Source: Planktomarina sp.
GTDB taxonomy: Bacteria > Pseudomonadota > Alphaproteobacteria > Rhodobacterales > Rhodobacteraceae
DNA length: 64,000 bases
Direction of reading: 5' to 3'
Assembly: GCA_020630015.1 (NCBI GenBank)
Contig: JAHDCF010000009.1
Coordinates: forward strand, 1-64,000
Positions 17,349-26,189 of the stretch are shown here, piece after piece. Every line of letters starts with the position of its first letter. The first letter of the stretch is position 1. A program made the translations under genes and the position numbers. The notes under the pieces were generated by a model that saw only the letters and a program-made list of their open reading frames with translations, was not told the origin of the DNA and did not search any database.

Positions 17349-19372
17349 GTGAATGGCCAAGGAAGCGTGACATAAGACTGCAACAATCCGGGTGGGAAAT
17401 CACGCCCCAAAATGGCAGCCATCCCCAACATAAAGGCGATACCCACGGCCGCATACAACACAGTATGAACCCACCCTAATCCAGCTCGCATCCGCAAGAA
17501 TGAAACCAAGAAAACAGCCAAAGCAAGGATGAAACCAACCAACGAAGTCAGACCCAAAAGGAATGCGAACCAGGCCAATGTTGGCCAAAGACCAAAAGCA
17601 TTATCTTTTGCGTCGGCACTTCTTTCACCATCCGCAAACAATGTGTGCGTTTCTGGTTTCAGCATCATTTGCACCAGTAAAATCAACGCTCCAACCAATG
17701 AGACCGAGGCAACGAACATCGGGAATACTCGATCAGTTGCGGCATAATCTGGGATCGAAGCAGCGTCCCAAAGCGCATAACAAATGAAGGCAATCACAAC
17801 CAACAAAAACGTCAAAGGCGCGCGTTTACCGCCCGATGGTATGTCACCTTCCGCCATGATGTTTTTGGCTTGGCGCAAGCCAATGACGACAGACAGCAAC
17901 GTGAGAACAATCAAAACAATAACAATAGGTGACAAGATATAGGCCATGCCTGCTTCGAAGCTTTCTTTGAAACGGATGCCCGCGATTTGATTGGCATTGT
18001 TTGAATAGTTTTCAACCGGTGTTGATAACACAAAACCAATCAGGAACGCAGGCCGCGACCAATCGAACCGGCGCAAGAATATCCCAATGAATCCGATGGC
18101 AAAAAGGGCAACCAGATCCATCAAATTCTGGCCACTTTGGAAAGCGGCAAAGGCAATGATCATAAAGATGAACGGCGCAAGCAAGGCAAACCGCACGTTG
18201 GTAAGCCGCGCAATTCCACCTGACAGCGCAATGCATAAAATGGTTCCAACCACATTCGCCAACGCCAACAACCAAACGATGGAATAGGTGAAATCTAGAT
18301 TGTTTTCCAACAAGGATGGCCCAACATCGATGCCATTTCCCAACAAGGCCAATGCGCCAATGAAGACCGCCATCGAACCTGATCCGGGGATGCCGAAAAG
18401 CAATGTTGGAACCAGCCCACCACCCTCTTTCGCATTGTTAGAGCTTTCAGGCCCAATCACACCGCGAACGTCACCCTTTCCAAAGTTTTCTTTGTCTTTG
18501 GCTGTCTGAATGGTGTGACCGTATGAAATCCAATCAACGACGGATCCCCCCAGTCCTGGTATCACACCAACAATAACGCCAATGATGGAACAACGGGCCG
18601 ATAACCATTTGTTTGCCCACCAATCCCTGATGCCTTCAAACCAACCGCCACCAATTGATTGCCGGTCGCTGATGGCTTTGTCTTTGCGCAACAGGGCGAC
18701 GATTTCTGGGATCGCAAAAATGCCAAGACCAACGATCACCAACTTCAACCCATCGGTTAAATACGGGTAGTCATAGCTCGACATGCGAAGTTCACCATTA
18801 AATGGCCCTTCACCGATTGTTCCCACCAATAGACCCAAACCAGCCGCCACGACGCCTTTGATCGCAATTCGACCAGCCAAAATACCAACCATGGAAAGTC
18901 CAAAGATCGAAACCATCAACAATTCTGGGGATTTGAACAACAACACGACAGGCCGTGCGACAAGAATGAACAAGGTCAAGAAAGCCGCGCCAACCAGCCC
19001 GCCGAACAAAGAAGATGCAAATGCCGCAGATAATGCCCGCGCGGCCTTACCCTTTTTGGCCATGGGAAATCCGTCAAGAACAGTTGCCTGAGATGCAGAA
19101 GACCCCGGAATTCCCATAAGCACCGACGCAAAAGTATCAGAGGTTGGAACAACCGCAATCATGCCAATCATTAGTGCCAAGCCCAAGACTGGATCCATGC
19201 CGAACATAAACGGCAAAAGAAGAGACAATCCAGCAATCCCACCCAAACCGGGGAACACCCCGATTGTAAGCCCCATGCAAACGCCAAGCACCAAATACCC
19301 CAACACCATTGGTTGCAATATCTGTCCCCATGCCGATGACAATGCCGGCAGTGCATCCGCAAAGATTTCCAT
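17345..19372 (-). CDS. tctA: Tripartite tricarboxylate transporter permease, fused TctA-TctB
   Basis: The 675-residue protein joins two usually separate subunits. Residues about 1-505 are the large permease TctA, with many membrane segments and the conserved GVFPGLGGIAGLSLLLPF and GIPGSSASQATVLDGFPMAKKG motifs, repeated in the second half as GVIPGLGGSVVDWISYG and GIPGSGSMAVFIGAL. Residues about 515-665 are a four-segment TctB domain (APLTFLLVVIAFICYALWDAASIPDYA onward). The pair carries carboxylates into the cell using an ion gradient, receiving substrate from the periplasmic TctC. It lies 68 bp after tctC with a hairpin between them, and overlaps the prpF-like gene by 4 bp. Confidence 0.93.
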   Translation of the reverse strand: MEIFADALPALSSAWGQILQPMVLGYLVLGVCMGLTIGVFPGLGGIAGLSLLLPFMFGMDPVLGLALMIGMIAVVPTSDTFASVLMGIPGSSASQATVLDGFPMAKKGKAARALSAAFASSLFGGLVGAAFLTLFILVARPVVLLFKSPELLMVSIFGLSMVGILAGRIAIKGVVAAGLGLLVGTIGEGPFNGELRMSSYDYPYLTDGLKLVIVGLGIFAIPEIVALLRKDKAISDRQSIGGGWFEGIRDWWANKWLSARCSIIGVIVGVIPGLGGSVVDWISYGHTIQTAKDKENFGKGDVRGVIGPESSNNAKEGGGLVPTLLFGIPGSGSMAVFIGALALLGNGIDVGPSLLENNLDFTYSIVWLLALANVVGTILCIALSGGIARLTNVRFALLAPFIFMIIAFAAFQSGQNLMDLVALFAIGFIGIFLRRFDWSRPAFLIGFVLSTPVENYSNNANQIAGIRFKESFEAGMAYILSPIVIVLIVLTLLSVVIGLRQAKNIMAEGDIPSGGKRAPLTFLLVVIAFICYALWDAASIPDYAATDRVFPMFVASVSLVGALILLVQMMLKPETHTLFADGERSADAKDNAFGLWPTLAWFAFLLGLTSLVGFILALAVFLVSFLRMRAGLGWVHTVLYAAVGIAFMLGMAAILGRDFPPGLLQSYVTLPWPFT

Positions 19373-19401
19373 GAAACCCCCTAAAAGTCAGCTTAAGAAA
19401 A

Positions 19402-19423
19402 CGCCCCCGAAAAGACAGGGGCG
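19402..19423 (-). terminator. Intercistronic hairpin between tctC and tctAB
   Basis: On the minus strand CGCCCC pairs with GGGGCG across a ten-base loop and is followed by TTTTCTT. It looks like a weak intrinsic terminator. Such hairpins often follow binding-protein genes and lower permease expression relative to the binding protein. Confidence 0.55.
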
Positions 19424-19440
19424 CTTGAAAAGTTGACTTA

Positions 19441-20529
19441 TTATTTCAGCTCAACGCCGAACTCATCTTTCAGCCAGCCCACCACAAAATCTTTCGCGTC
19501 GGCATCAACTGAAATCGCTGTCCCCAAGGCTGCTTTCGCATCTGCACCTGTGTACATTGGGTATTTACCCAAACGTTTCGCAGAAATTTCGGCGAAATCA
19601 TGACGCGCTGCTATTTTCGCGAAGGCATTTGAAAATGTCTCTACGATCTCTGGGTCTGTGCCGGCAGGCAAGAACGCGATTTTTTGCGATGGGAACCCAG
19701 CCACGAAAAATGCTTTCCAAGCATCCCATTCAGCACCAGATGTTTCGCAACCATCTGTTGCTTCGCACACTTCCTTGAACGTTGGCATATCTGGGAATGT
19801 AGGGTCGCGCACGATGTCACCATTTTCGTCGATGCTTCCCCAAGTCATCATTGGAACAGCTTTGCCCGCTTCGACCATCGCGGAAGATCCTTTCAGATAT
19901 CCCGAAGAGGTTTGGTAATCGATGGTTGCTTCACCGCTTTCAAACATCTTACGGCCGTCTCCACGTCCTTTGATGCCAAGTACGTGTTCAACATTCATAC
20001 CCAGCATTTTCCACGCCAACGCTGGGATCAAATCCAAACGTGTGGCGCCTTGGTTTCCGTAGATAAAGGTCATATCTTTGAGGTTGTTGGCAGAACCATC
20101 AAACTTGGCTCCGGCTTCCGCGTTCAGATATGCAACACCGCCTGTGCCGGAGGCCATCACCGGCTCCCAATCTTTGTATTCATAACGAACACGCGGATCA
20201 CCCAGCAAATACGGGAACTGCGTGGACCCAGATGAACCGAACATGACTGTTCCGTCACCGTTTTTTTGCTTTTGGAACCAGTTCGCACCTTTGGTGGAAC
20301 CGGCACCGGGCATGAACTTCACCACAACAGTCGGATTGCCTGGCAATGCCTCGGACAGCAACGGCGCAAAAAAGTTTGCCCATTTAGCAGACCCACCCGT
20401 TTCTGAAAACGGGATTGTCCATTCAATTGTCTTGCCAGACATATCAACATCAGCCTGTGCCGGCAGCGCAAATGCAGCTGCTGCTGCAACGGCCATCGCC
20501 GCACGACGTGCAAAAGAATTCAGTTTCAT
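19441..20529 (-). CDS. tctC: TctC family periplasmic substrate-binding protein
   Basis: The 362-residue precursor starts MKLNSFARRAAMAVAAAAAFALPAQA, a Sec signal peptide cleaved after AQA, after a clear AGGAG at 7-8 bases. The mature part has the Bug/TctC features: an early WTIPFSETGGSAKWANFFAP, then a long VVVKFMPGAGSTKGANWF, and late VGWLKDEFGVELK. It would bind a carboxylate in the periplasm and pass it to the TctA-TctB permease. It is somewhat longer than the usual 320-330 residues. It is the first gene of the minus-strand unit and diverges from the tctD regulator, which probably controls it. Confidence 0.92.
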   Translation of the reverse strand: MKLNSFARRAAMAVAAAAAFALPAQADVDMSGKTIEWTIPFSETGGSAKWANFFAPLLSEALPGNPTVVVKFMPGAGSTKGANWFQKQKNGDGTVMFGSSGSTQFPYLLGDPRVRYEYKDWEPVMASGTGGVAYLNAEAGAKFDGSANNLKDMTFIYGNQGATRLDLIPALAWKMLGMNVEHVLGIKGRGDGRKMFESGEATIDYQTSSGYLKGSSAMVEAGKAVPMMTWGSIDENGDIVRDPTFPDMPTFKEVCEATDGCETSGAEWDAWKAFFVAGFPSQKIAFLPAGTDPEIVETFSNAFAKIAARHDFAEISAKRLGKYPMYTGADAKAALGTAISVDADAKDFVVGWLKDEFGVELK

Positions 20530-20651
20530 CAATTTCTCCTCCCAGCGCAAATTTTCACGCATTTTTTGAATCTTCTAAGATGCGATTTTACGCCTCTTGA
20601 TTCTTTCACCCTGCATGTTCAACCTTGCACGAAACTTTCATCGGGTTTGAA

Positions 20652-21320
20652 ATGCGCATTGCGATCGTCGAAGATAATGTTGTTCTGGCAAATGGGATTG
20701 CGCACCAATTGCGTGACCAGGGACATGCCGTAAACGTTCTTCACGATGGTCAGGATGCTTTGACATTTCTTACTCAAGACAGTGCAGATCTTGTCATATT
20801 AGATATAAACCTGCCCTCTTTGGATGGGATTTCCGTGCTTAGATCGCTTCGCGCATCAGGGGACATGGTTCCCATAATATTGCTCACCGCCCGTGGCGAT
20901 CTACAAGATCGGGTCAACGGTTTGGATGCGGGTGCAGATGATTACCTCATAAAACCGTTTGAAATGGAGGAGTTAGATGCCCGCATCCGCGCCTTGATAC
21001 GACGAAAACCAATGTCTGAAGGAGATAGTATTTCCTTTGGCACTCTCGATTTTGATCGGACCGGCCGTCGTTTAAGCGTTGGTGGCACAGAACTTTCCTT
21101 ACCACGTCGTGAGCTTTCGGTTTTTGAATGCTTGTTTGAACGGCAAAATCAGATCGTTTCAAAAACCCAAATCGCCGATCACCTCTATGGGATCGGGGCT
21201 GATATCGAAGAGCGCGTTGTCGAAATATATATCTCAAGACTGAGAAAAAAGCTGTCTCCTCATGGCATAGAAATTAAGACAGCCCGCGGATTGGGCTATC
21301 TTATGGGGCTCACAAAATGA
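20652..21320 (+). CDS. tctD: OmpR-family response regulator (TctD-like)
   Basis: The 222-residue protein has a receiver domain (MRIAIVEDNVVLANGIAHQL, phospho-acceptor Asp near residue 51 in VILDINLPSLDG, Lys in DYLIKPFEMEE) and a winged-helix DNA-binding domain (LPRRELSVFECLFERQNQIVSKTQI, VEIYISRLRKKL, TARGLGYLM). The ATG at 20652 starts at the receiver domain; the frame extends further up to 20625. It overlaps the kinase gene by 4 bp (ATGA) and diverges from tctC. TctD regulators activate their tctC-A-B operon when the cognate kinase senses the substrate, and that is the likely role here. Confidence 0.93.
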   Translation: MRIAIVEDNVVLANGIAHQLRDQGHAVNVLHDGQDALTFLTQDSADLVILDINLPSLDGISVLRSLRASGDMVPIILLTARGDLQDRVNGLDAGADDYLIKPFEMEELDARIRALIRRKPMSEGDSISFGTLDFDRTGRRLSVGGTELSLPRRELSVFECLFERQNQIVSKTQIADHLYGIGADIEERVVEIYISRLRKKLSPHGIEIKTARGLGYLMGLTK

Positions 21321-22675
21321 GGGTTTGGTCAAACTCGCTTAAGGTTCGCCTCACGATTTTGATATTGGTTCCTCTTTTGTATGTCTCAATCGCTGCGGTT
21401 TATGGCCGGTTTGAAACCGCCCGAAATACAGCGGAGGAAATTTTCGATCGGAATTTGTTTATGCTCAGCCTCGCGGTTTCGCGCGATGTGGCTATTTCAG
21501 ACGGGGATACCCTCTCGGAAACATCAAACCAATTGTTTCGGGAGGCAACGGGAGGTCAGATTTTTTATCACGTTTACGGGCCTGACGGCAGCTTTGTGAC
21601 CGGTTATTCGTCGCCCCCCATCGGAGCACCATTGCCAAACGAACGGAACAAGTCGCCTCTTCTTTTCAACGGTTCACACCAAGGTCACCCTGTACGTGTT
21701 GTTCGTCTCGAAGAACCATCCCTGATCGACGGATTTTCAGGGATTTCTGTCATAACCGTTTGGCAAAGGCTGCAACCACGTCAAAAATTTGCTCAACAAC
21801 AAGCAATCAGAGCGGCAATCTTGGCCTCATTGTTGGTCTTAACCACAATGGTCGTCGTGATTTTTGGAATTCGTCTGGGTTTAAAACCCCTGGAAGAATT
21901 GGAAGATGCAATTCAAAAGCGATCAGCCTCGGATCTCAGCCCAATATCACGCCGGATTCCGATAGAAGCCAAGGGAATTCTTCAACGGTTGAATGATTTG
22001 TTTGCACAGCTCACCCAAGCACGCGCATCGCAAGATCGACTAATCTCGAATGCGGCACATCAATTGCGTAATCCGATTGCCGCCGTACACGCAATGGCGC
22101 AGGCAACACTAAAAGCTAAGACCCTGAGCGACAGCCAGGATCGCGCGTCTGAATTGGTGACGGAAACGCGTCACGCTATGCGTCTCACGAACCAAATGTT
22201 GTCGTTGGAGCGGATGAAAGGAATTACACTTTCCCTTCACAATCAAAAAATTAACTCCTTTGTTCAATCGTTGGCCGAACGCCTGGGCCCAAAAATTTTG
22301 CAAAAAGGGATCGATTTCAATCTTTCGATCCCATCAACCCCTTTGATGATTTCCTTCGATCCCACCTTATTGGGGGAAGCAATCAACAATTTGATTGATA
22401 ACGCCATTCAACACGCTGGAACTGAATTGAGCGAAATCAATTTGACGGTTATCGACGGAAAAGATCGCGTTTGGATCTCAGTTGAAAATGATGGTCTCCC
22501 GATCGAAAGTGACACATCCGATATCTTTGACCGTTTCACGCAAGGAACTGAAAGCCGTGGTGCCGGACTTGGATTGGCCATTGTGCAAGAGGTGGCCAAT
22601 CAACATCATGCCTTGTTGAAGGTTGAAAATAAGCCGCGAACCAAAATTTCGATGGGGTTGCCAATCCCAAGGTAA
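21317..22675 (+). CDS. tctE: Sensor histidine kinase (TctE-like)
   Basis: The 452-residue inner-membrane kinase has a membrane segment near residues 10-30 and a periplasmic sensor domain (about 31-160). A second membrane segment (about 165-190, AAILASLLVLTTMVVVIFGIRLG) and a short HAMP-like linker follow. The H-box is ISNAAHQLRNPIAAVHAMAQ, the N-box GEAINNLIDNAIQHAG and the G-box GAGLGLAIVQEVANQH. It would phosphorylate the TctD-like regulator in response to the external carboxylate. Its 3' end is followed within 11 bp by the 106-bp repeat shared with 63619-63724. Confidence 0.92.
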   Translation: MRVWSNSLKVRLTILILVPLLYVSIAAVYGRFETARNTAEEIFDRNLFMLSLAVSRDVAISDGDTLSETSNQLFREATGGQIFYHVYGPDGSFVTGYSSPPIGAPLPNERNKSPLLFNGSHQGHPVRVVRLEEPSLIDGFSGISVITVWQRLQPRQKFAQQQAIRAAILASLLVLTTMVVVIFGIRLGLKPLEELEDAIQKRSASDLSPISRRIPIEAKGILQRLNDLFAQLTQARASQDRLISNAAHQLRNPIAAVHAMAQATLKAKTLSDSQDRASELVTETRHAMRLTNQMLSLERMKGITLSLHNQKINSFVQSLAERLGPKILQKGIDFNLSIPSTPLMISFDPTLLGEAINNLIDNAIQHAGTELSEINLTVIDGKDRVWISVENDGLPIESDTSDIFDRFTQGTESRGAGLGLAIVQEVANQHHALLKVENKPRTKISMGLPIPR

Positions 22676-22686
22676 CGTAAGCGGCT

Positions 22687-22792
22687 TACAGCACTTGGCG
22701 CAAAACCTGAAGCAGCCTTTGCGGCAAGTGTAGCCCAAAACCTCAATAAAGTTGCGATCTTGCGCAAAGCTGATTGGGTCAAGTTTTGCGCA
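22687..22792. repeat. 106-bp dispersed imperfect palindrome, copy 1
   Basis: The stretch is nearly identical, in reverse orientation, to 63619-63724; only a handful of bases differ. It is itself imperfectly palindromic: the left end GGCGCAAAACCTGA pairs with the right end TCAAGTTTTGCGC, and inner arms around CCTTTGCGGCAAG and CTTGCGCAAAG also pair. It lies between the 3' ends of the convergent tctE and dctM genes, 11 and 15 bp from their stops. It may be a MITE-like element, a bidirectional terminator, or both. Confidence 0.8.
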
Positions 22793-22807
22793 AGACGTTG
22801 TAACACT

Positions 22808-24187
22808 TTATTTGGTCACGATCTCTGGCCCCATGACTGCGTTCGGCAATACGGTCGAAATCCACGGTACATAGGTTACCAATATCAAAAAGATGAACAT
22901 AATTGCCAGAAACGGAAGCGCGGCCCGAACAACACCCATCATGGACATATTCGCAACCCCAGCTGTCACAAAAAGGTTTAACCCAACCGGTGGCGTGATC
23001 ATCCCAATTTCCATATTCACGACCATGATAATCCCAAGATGAATAGGATCTATTCCCAACTCAATTGCGATGGGGAAAACCAACGGTGCGACAATTACCA
23101 AAAGCCCAGATGGTTCCATGAATTGACCACCGATCAGCAATATGACGTTCACGATGATCAAAAACATGACCGGGCCAAACCCATAAGACAGCATGACTTC
23201 GGTGATTTTCTGAGGGATTTGTTCATCCGTTATTACGTGCTTTAACAACAGCGCATTGGCGATCACAAACATCAAGGTAATGATCAACTTTCCTGCATCG
23301 CGCAAAGTGCCAATGGTATCTTTGTGCCAAATCGCCGTGATCAATGCCTGTGGTCTTTTCAGAATTGATCCCCCATCTTTCAATGGGCCCATGTCACGAT
23401 AAATAAAGCTTGCCACTAAAAACGCATAGACGGATGCAACTGCCGCGGCCTCTGTTGGGGTAAAGATCGCGCCGGTGACACCGGGAATACCGTAAATGCC
23501 GACCATAATGATCATAATCAGCATCAATCCCCAAACCGCATCACGAAAACTATCCCAAACCTCGCCAAATCCTTTGAATTCACCCGCTGGCATATTTTTT
23601 ATGCGCGCCATGACATAAATCCCAATCATCAGCATCGTTCCCGCCAACAAACCTGGAATAACACCTGCAAGGAACATACGTCCGACCGAAACCTCCACCG
23701 CGGCCGCATAAACCACCATCACAATGGAAGGTGGGATAAGGATCCCCAATGTCCCTGCATTCGCGATAACGCCTGCCGCGAATTCTTTGGTGTATCCAAC
23801 CTGTCGCATTGCGGCAATCACGATGGTACCGATGGCCACAACAGTTGCTGGCGACGACCCTGACAATGCCGCAAATATCATGCACGCCAAAACACCAGCG
23901 ATCGCAAGACCGCCCCTGAGATGACCAACAAGAGCAATCGAAAATCGAATGATCCTTGCGGCGACGCCACCTGTCGACATGAAACTGGATGCCAAAATGA
24001 AAAATGGAATGGCCAGCAGTGTTGAATGCCCTTCAAAGGCTTCGAACAGAGTTTGCGCCACAGACGCCAGAGAGCTGTCTGAAAACAACAACAAAAATAT
24101 TATGGAAGAAAACCCCAACGAAACCGCGATCGGAACACCGATCAACATCAATCCGATGACCATTAGAAAAAGAAGTGCGATTTCCAT
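22808..24187 (-). CDS. dctM: TRAP transporter large permease DctM
   Basis: The 459-residue protein has about twelve membrane segments and DctM-family features: IPFFILASSFMSTGGVAARI, FAALSGSSPATVVAIGTI, AGTLGILIPPSIVMVVYAA, FTPTEAAAVASVYAF, and the C-terminal EIGMITPPVGLNLFVTAGV. It is the secondary carrier of a Na+-coupled TRAP transporter for C4-dicarboxylates or similar acids. The dctQ stop and the dctM start overlap (TGATG at 24185-24189), indicating translational coupling. It is last in the dctPQM unit and is followed 15 bp later by the 106-bp repeat. Confidence 0.95.
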   Translation of the reverse strand: MEIALLFLMVIGLMLIGVPIAVSLGFSSIIFLLLFSDSSLASVAQTLFEAFEGHSTLLAIPFFILASSFMSTGGVAARIIRFSIALVGHLRGGLAIAGVLACMIFAALSGSSPATVVAIGTIVIAAMRQVGYTKEFAAGVIANAGTLGILIPPSIVMVVYAAAVEVSVGRMFLAGVIPGLLAGTMLMIGIYVMARIKNMPAGEFKGFGEVWDSFRDAVWGLMLIMIIMVGIYGIPGVTGAIFTPTEAAAVASVYAFLVASFIYRDMGPLKDGGSILKRPQALITAIWHKDTIGTLRDAGKLIITLMFVIANALLLKHVITDEQIPQKITEVMLSYGFGPVMFLIIVNVILLIGGQFMEPSGLLVIVAPLVFPIAIELGIDPIHLGIIMVVNMEIGMITPPVGLNLFVTAGVANMSMMGVVRAALPFLAIMFIFLILVTYVPWISTVLPNAVMGPEIVTK

Positions 24188-24861
24188 CAGTCAACATCCT
24201 TGAGCTTTTCAGCCGCTGCCGCGACTTCATCTTCGGCTTCATGGCTCACGATCAACATATCTTGCTCTCCGCGCCACACACGCAACCCAGCTTGCACAAA
24301 TCGATAAACCAACAACATCATCGAAAGAGGCAAAACCAGGTAGGGAACGACCTTGGGCATTTTCTCATAGGCGTCGCCATCATTAAAAACGCCTTCGAGC
24401 CATGTCATGAAAAACGGCACAGGAATGTCTTGAGTTTCGTACCATCCCTGCCCGCGGTATTTTTCGACAAACCCTGCTGGGAACCAGCGTCCCTCCGTTG
24501 GTGGCAAATTGGCGTATGGGGCCCAATAATCCCAAGCGCCTTTCAACAACAGCAGTGCGTACGCAAGACAAACGGCCACGACGATCAAACCCAATGTGCG
24601 TTTTGATCTCTGGCTGACGCTGTTCACAATTGCATCCACCCCCAAATGAAGGGTCTTTTTCACCGCATAACTGGCACCGAGAAGAACAAGCCATGCAAAC
24701 AAAAATACGGTCAATTCTAGCGCATAAAAAATGTTTGAATTGAAAACATATCTCGCGACTACATTTGCAAAGGTCATGATTGTCATAACACCCAGCAAAA
24801 CGGCGATAATGCTTTCTTCGATCTTATCCGTCCAAGTTGTCGATGTATTTGAATTGGTCAT
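24187..24861 (-). CDS. dctQ: TRAP transporter small permease DctQ
   Basis: The 224-residue protein starts MTNSNTSTTWTDKIEESIIAVLLG (ATG at 24861; a longer frame to 24891 runs into the upstream terminator). It has four membrane segments, with the DctQ signature NVVARYVFNSNIFYALELTVFLFAWLVLLGASYAV in the first half. Between segments three and four there is a long hydrophilic loop (about residues 95-160, GRWFPAGFVEKYRGQGWYETQ...), larger than in typical DctQ of about 160-180 residues. It partners with DctM in the membrane. It lies 65 bp after dctP, behind a strong hairpin. Confidence 0.92.
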   Translation of the reverse strand: MTNSNTSTTWTDKIEESIIAVLLGVMTIMTFANVVARYVFNSNIFYALELTVFLFAWLVLLGASYAVKKTLHLGVDAIVNSVSQRSKRTLGLIVVAVCLAYALLLLKGAWDYWAPYANLPPTEGRWFPAGFVEKYRGQGWYETQDIPVPFFMTWLEGVFNDGDAYEKMPKVVPYLVLPLSMMLLVYRFVQAGLRVWRGEQDMLIVSHEAEDEVAAAAEKLKDVD

Positions 24862-24883
24862 GGGGTCCGTCCTTTCTAAAAAT

Positions 24884-24909
24884 GCGGGCACCCGTGGACA
24901 GGTGCCCGC
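24884..24909 (-). terminator. Intrinsic terminator/attenuator between dctP and dctQ
   Basis: On the minus strand a perfect 9-bp stem GCGGGCACC/GGTGCCCGC with an eight-base loop is followed by ATTTTTAG. This is a convincing intrinsic terminator after dctP. Partial read-through would give more binding protein than permease. Confidence 0.85.
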
Positions 24910-24926
24910 AGCTCCGAAAAGACGGA

Positions 24927-25931
24927 TTAGTTTGTCATCATATTGATTTTTTGAGCGGCTTCGATGTTGTCTTGGCCGACATCACCTTCAAACTGCGCCC
25001 AAACTGGTTTCATGACGCTGACCCATTCTGCGCGCTGTTCAGCAGTCAAAGTGCGCACAACACCCCCGGCATCAATAATTGCTTGCTTTGCAGCATCATT
25101 CACGGCGGTGGATTCTTTGTTGCGGGTTTCTGTCACTTCGCCAACAATCGTTAGGAATTGATCACGCACGTCCGCTGGCAAACCATCCAGCCAATCAACA
25201 GAAGTTACCAACAGGTAATCAATGATGCCGTGGTCAGTTTGTGTCACCCCATCTTGAACTTCAAAGAACTTCTTACCAAAGATGTTAGACCAAGTGTTTT
25301 CCTGACCGTCCACAACACCCTGCTGAAGGGCGCCATAAACCTCAGAGAACGCCATTTTTTGCGGTGAACCACCAATTGCTTCCATTTGCGCAACCAACAC
25401 ATCAGATGATTGAACGCGGAATTTAAGACCATTGGCATCTGATGGTTTAACAAGCGGCACATTTGCAGACATTTGCTTCATACCGTTGTGCCAATATGCA
25501 AGCCCTTGAAGGCCCCGCTTTTGCATGCTGTCCAACATGCCTTGACCGGCTTCGGATGCTTGGAACGCCTCAACTGCGTTAATGTCATTGAACATAAACG
25601 GCAGATCGAAGATGCGGAATTGTTTTGTGAACTTTTCAAACTTTGACAGCGATGGTGCAGCCAATTGCACATCACCTTGCAACATGGCTTCCAGAACCTT
25701 GTTGTCATTGTACAGGGTTGAGTTCGGGAACACCTCCATGCACATTTTACCGTTCATTTCATCGTTCACGCGCTGTTCCAACAACGTGGCGGCAATCCCT
25801 TTAGGGTGCTTGTCTGTGTTGGTGACGTGGCTGAATTTGACAACGATTTCTCCATCGTCACATGCCGCGGCTGCGAATGATGGAACGCTTGCAATTGCCG
25901 CAATACAGGCGGCCTTCAACATAGTTTTCAT
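24927..25931 (-). CDS. dctP: TRAP transporter substrate-binding protein DctP
   Basis: The 334-residue precursor starts MKTMLKAACIAAIASVPSFAAAA, a Sec signal peptide, after the strong ribosome site GGGAGGA. The mature part has DctP-type motifs: VVKFSHVTNTDKHPKGIAA, then FDLPFMFNDINAVEAF, LKFRVQSSDVLVAQMEAIGG with the carboxylate-binding Arg, and FSEVYGALQQGVVDGQENTWSN. It captures a C4-dicarboxylate or related acid in the periplasm. A frame extends to 26039 but lacks family similarity. It is the first gene of dctPQM and diverges from the DctB-like kinase. A short inverted repeat (GTCGC-N10-GCGAC, 25946-25965) lies just before its ribosome site. Confidence 0.94.
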   Translation of the reverse strand: MKTMLKAACIAAIASVPSFAAAACDDGEIVVKFSHVTNTDKHPKGIAATLLEQRVNDEMNGKMCMEVFPNSTLYNDNKVLEAMLQGDVQLAAPSLSKFEKFTKQFRIFDLPFMFNDINAVEAFQASEAGQGMLDSMQKRGLQGLAYWHNGMKQMSANVPLVKPSDANGLKFRVQSSDVLVAQMEAIGGSPQKMAFSEVYGALQQGVVDGQENTWSNIFGKKFFEVQDGVTQTDHGIIDYLLVTSVDWLDGLPADVRDQFLTIVGEVTETRNKESTAVNDAAKQAIIDAGGVVRTLTAEQRAEWVSVMKPVWAQFEGDVGQDNIEAAQKINMMTN

Positions 25932-25945
25932 AGTATCCTCCCAAT

Positions 25946-25965
25946 GTCGCAAAGAAATGTGCGAC
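25946..25965. promoter_or_regulatory. Inverted repeat in the dctP leader
   Basis: GTCGC and GCGAC are separated by ten bases, 15 bp upstream of the dctP ATG and right before its Shine-Dalgarno sequence. It could be an operator half-site pair or a small leader hairpin. The arms are short, so chance is possible. Confidence 0.3.
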
Positions 25966-26189
25966 CTAATGGAAGGGTGGATTTTTTTGAGATTTGAGCA
26001 AGAAAAAAATACATAATTGTTTTTATGATTTAATTTCAATACGTTAGAATGCCCCCAACGTCTCCAGTTTGATTTTGCCCGAATTTTCGGACAACCAGAC
26101 TTGCCCTTTCTGCACCGGTATTCTTATGATTTGCCATTCGTGCACCCAAAGGGAAATTAACGATTCTACGCCTTATTTCAGCAGTTTTT

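Noticed and set aside
22606..22806. 66-codon minus-strand frame with LTQSALRKIATLLRFWATLAAKA, seemingly shared with 63578-63769.
   Set aside because: The shared peptide comes from the 106-bp DNA repeat in convergent gaps; no independent evidence of a gene.
25949..25964. Possible sigma-54 promoter upstream of dctP (minus-strand TCGCACATTTCTTTGC resembles TGGCAC-N5-TTGC).
   Set aside because: The spacing between the two elements is one base too long, the GG is not conserved, and the cognate regulator lacks a sigma-54-activating domain.
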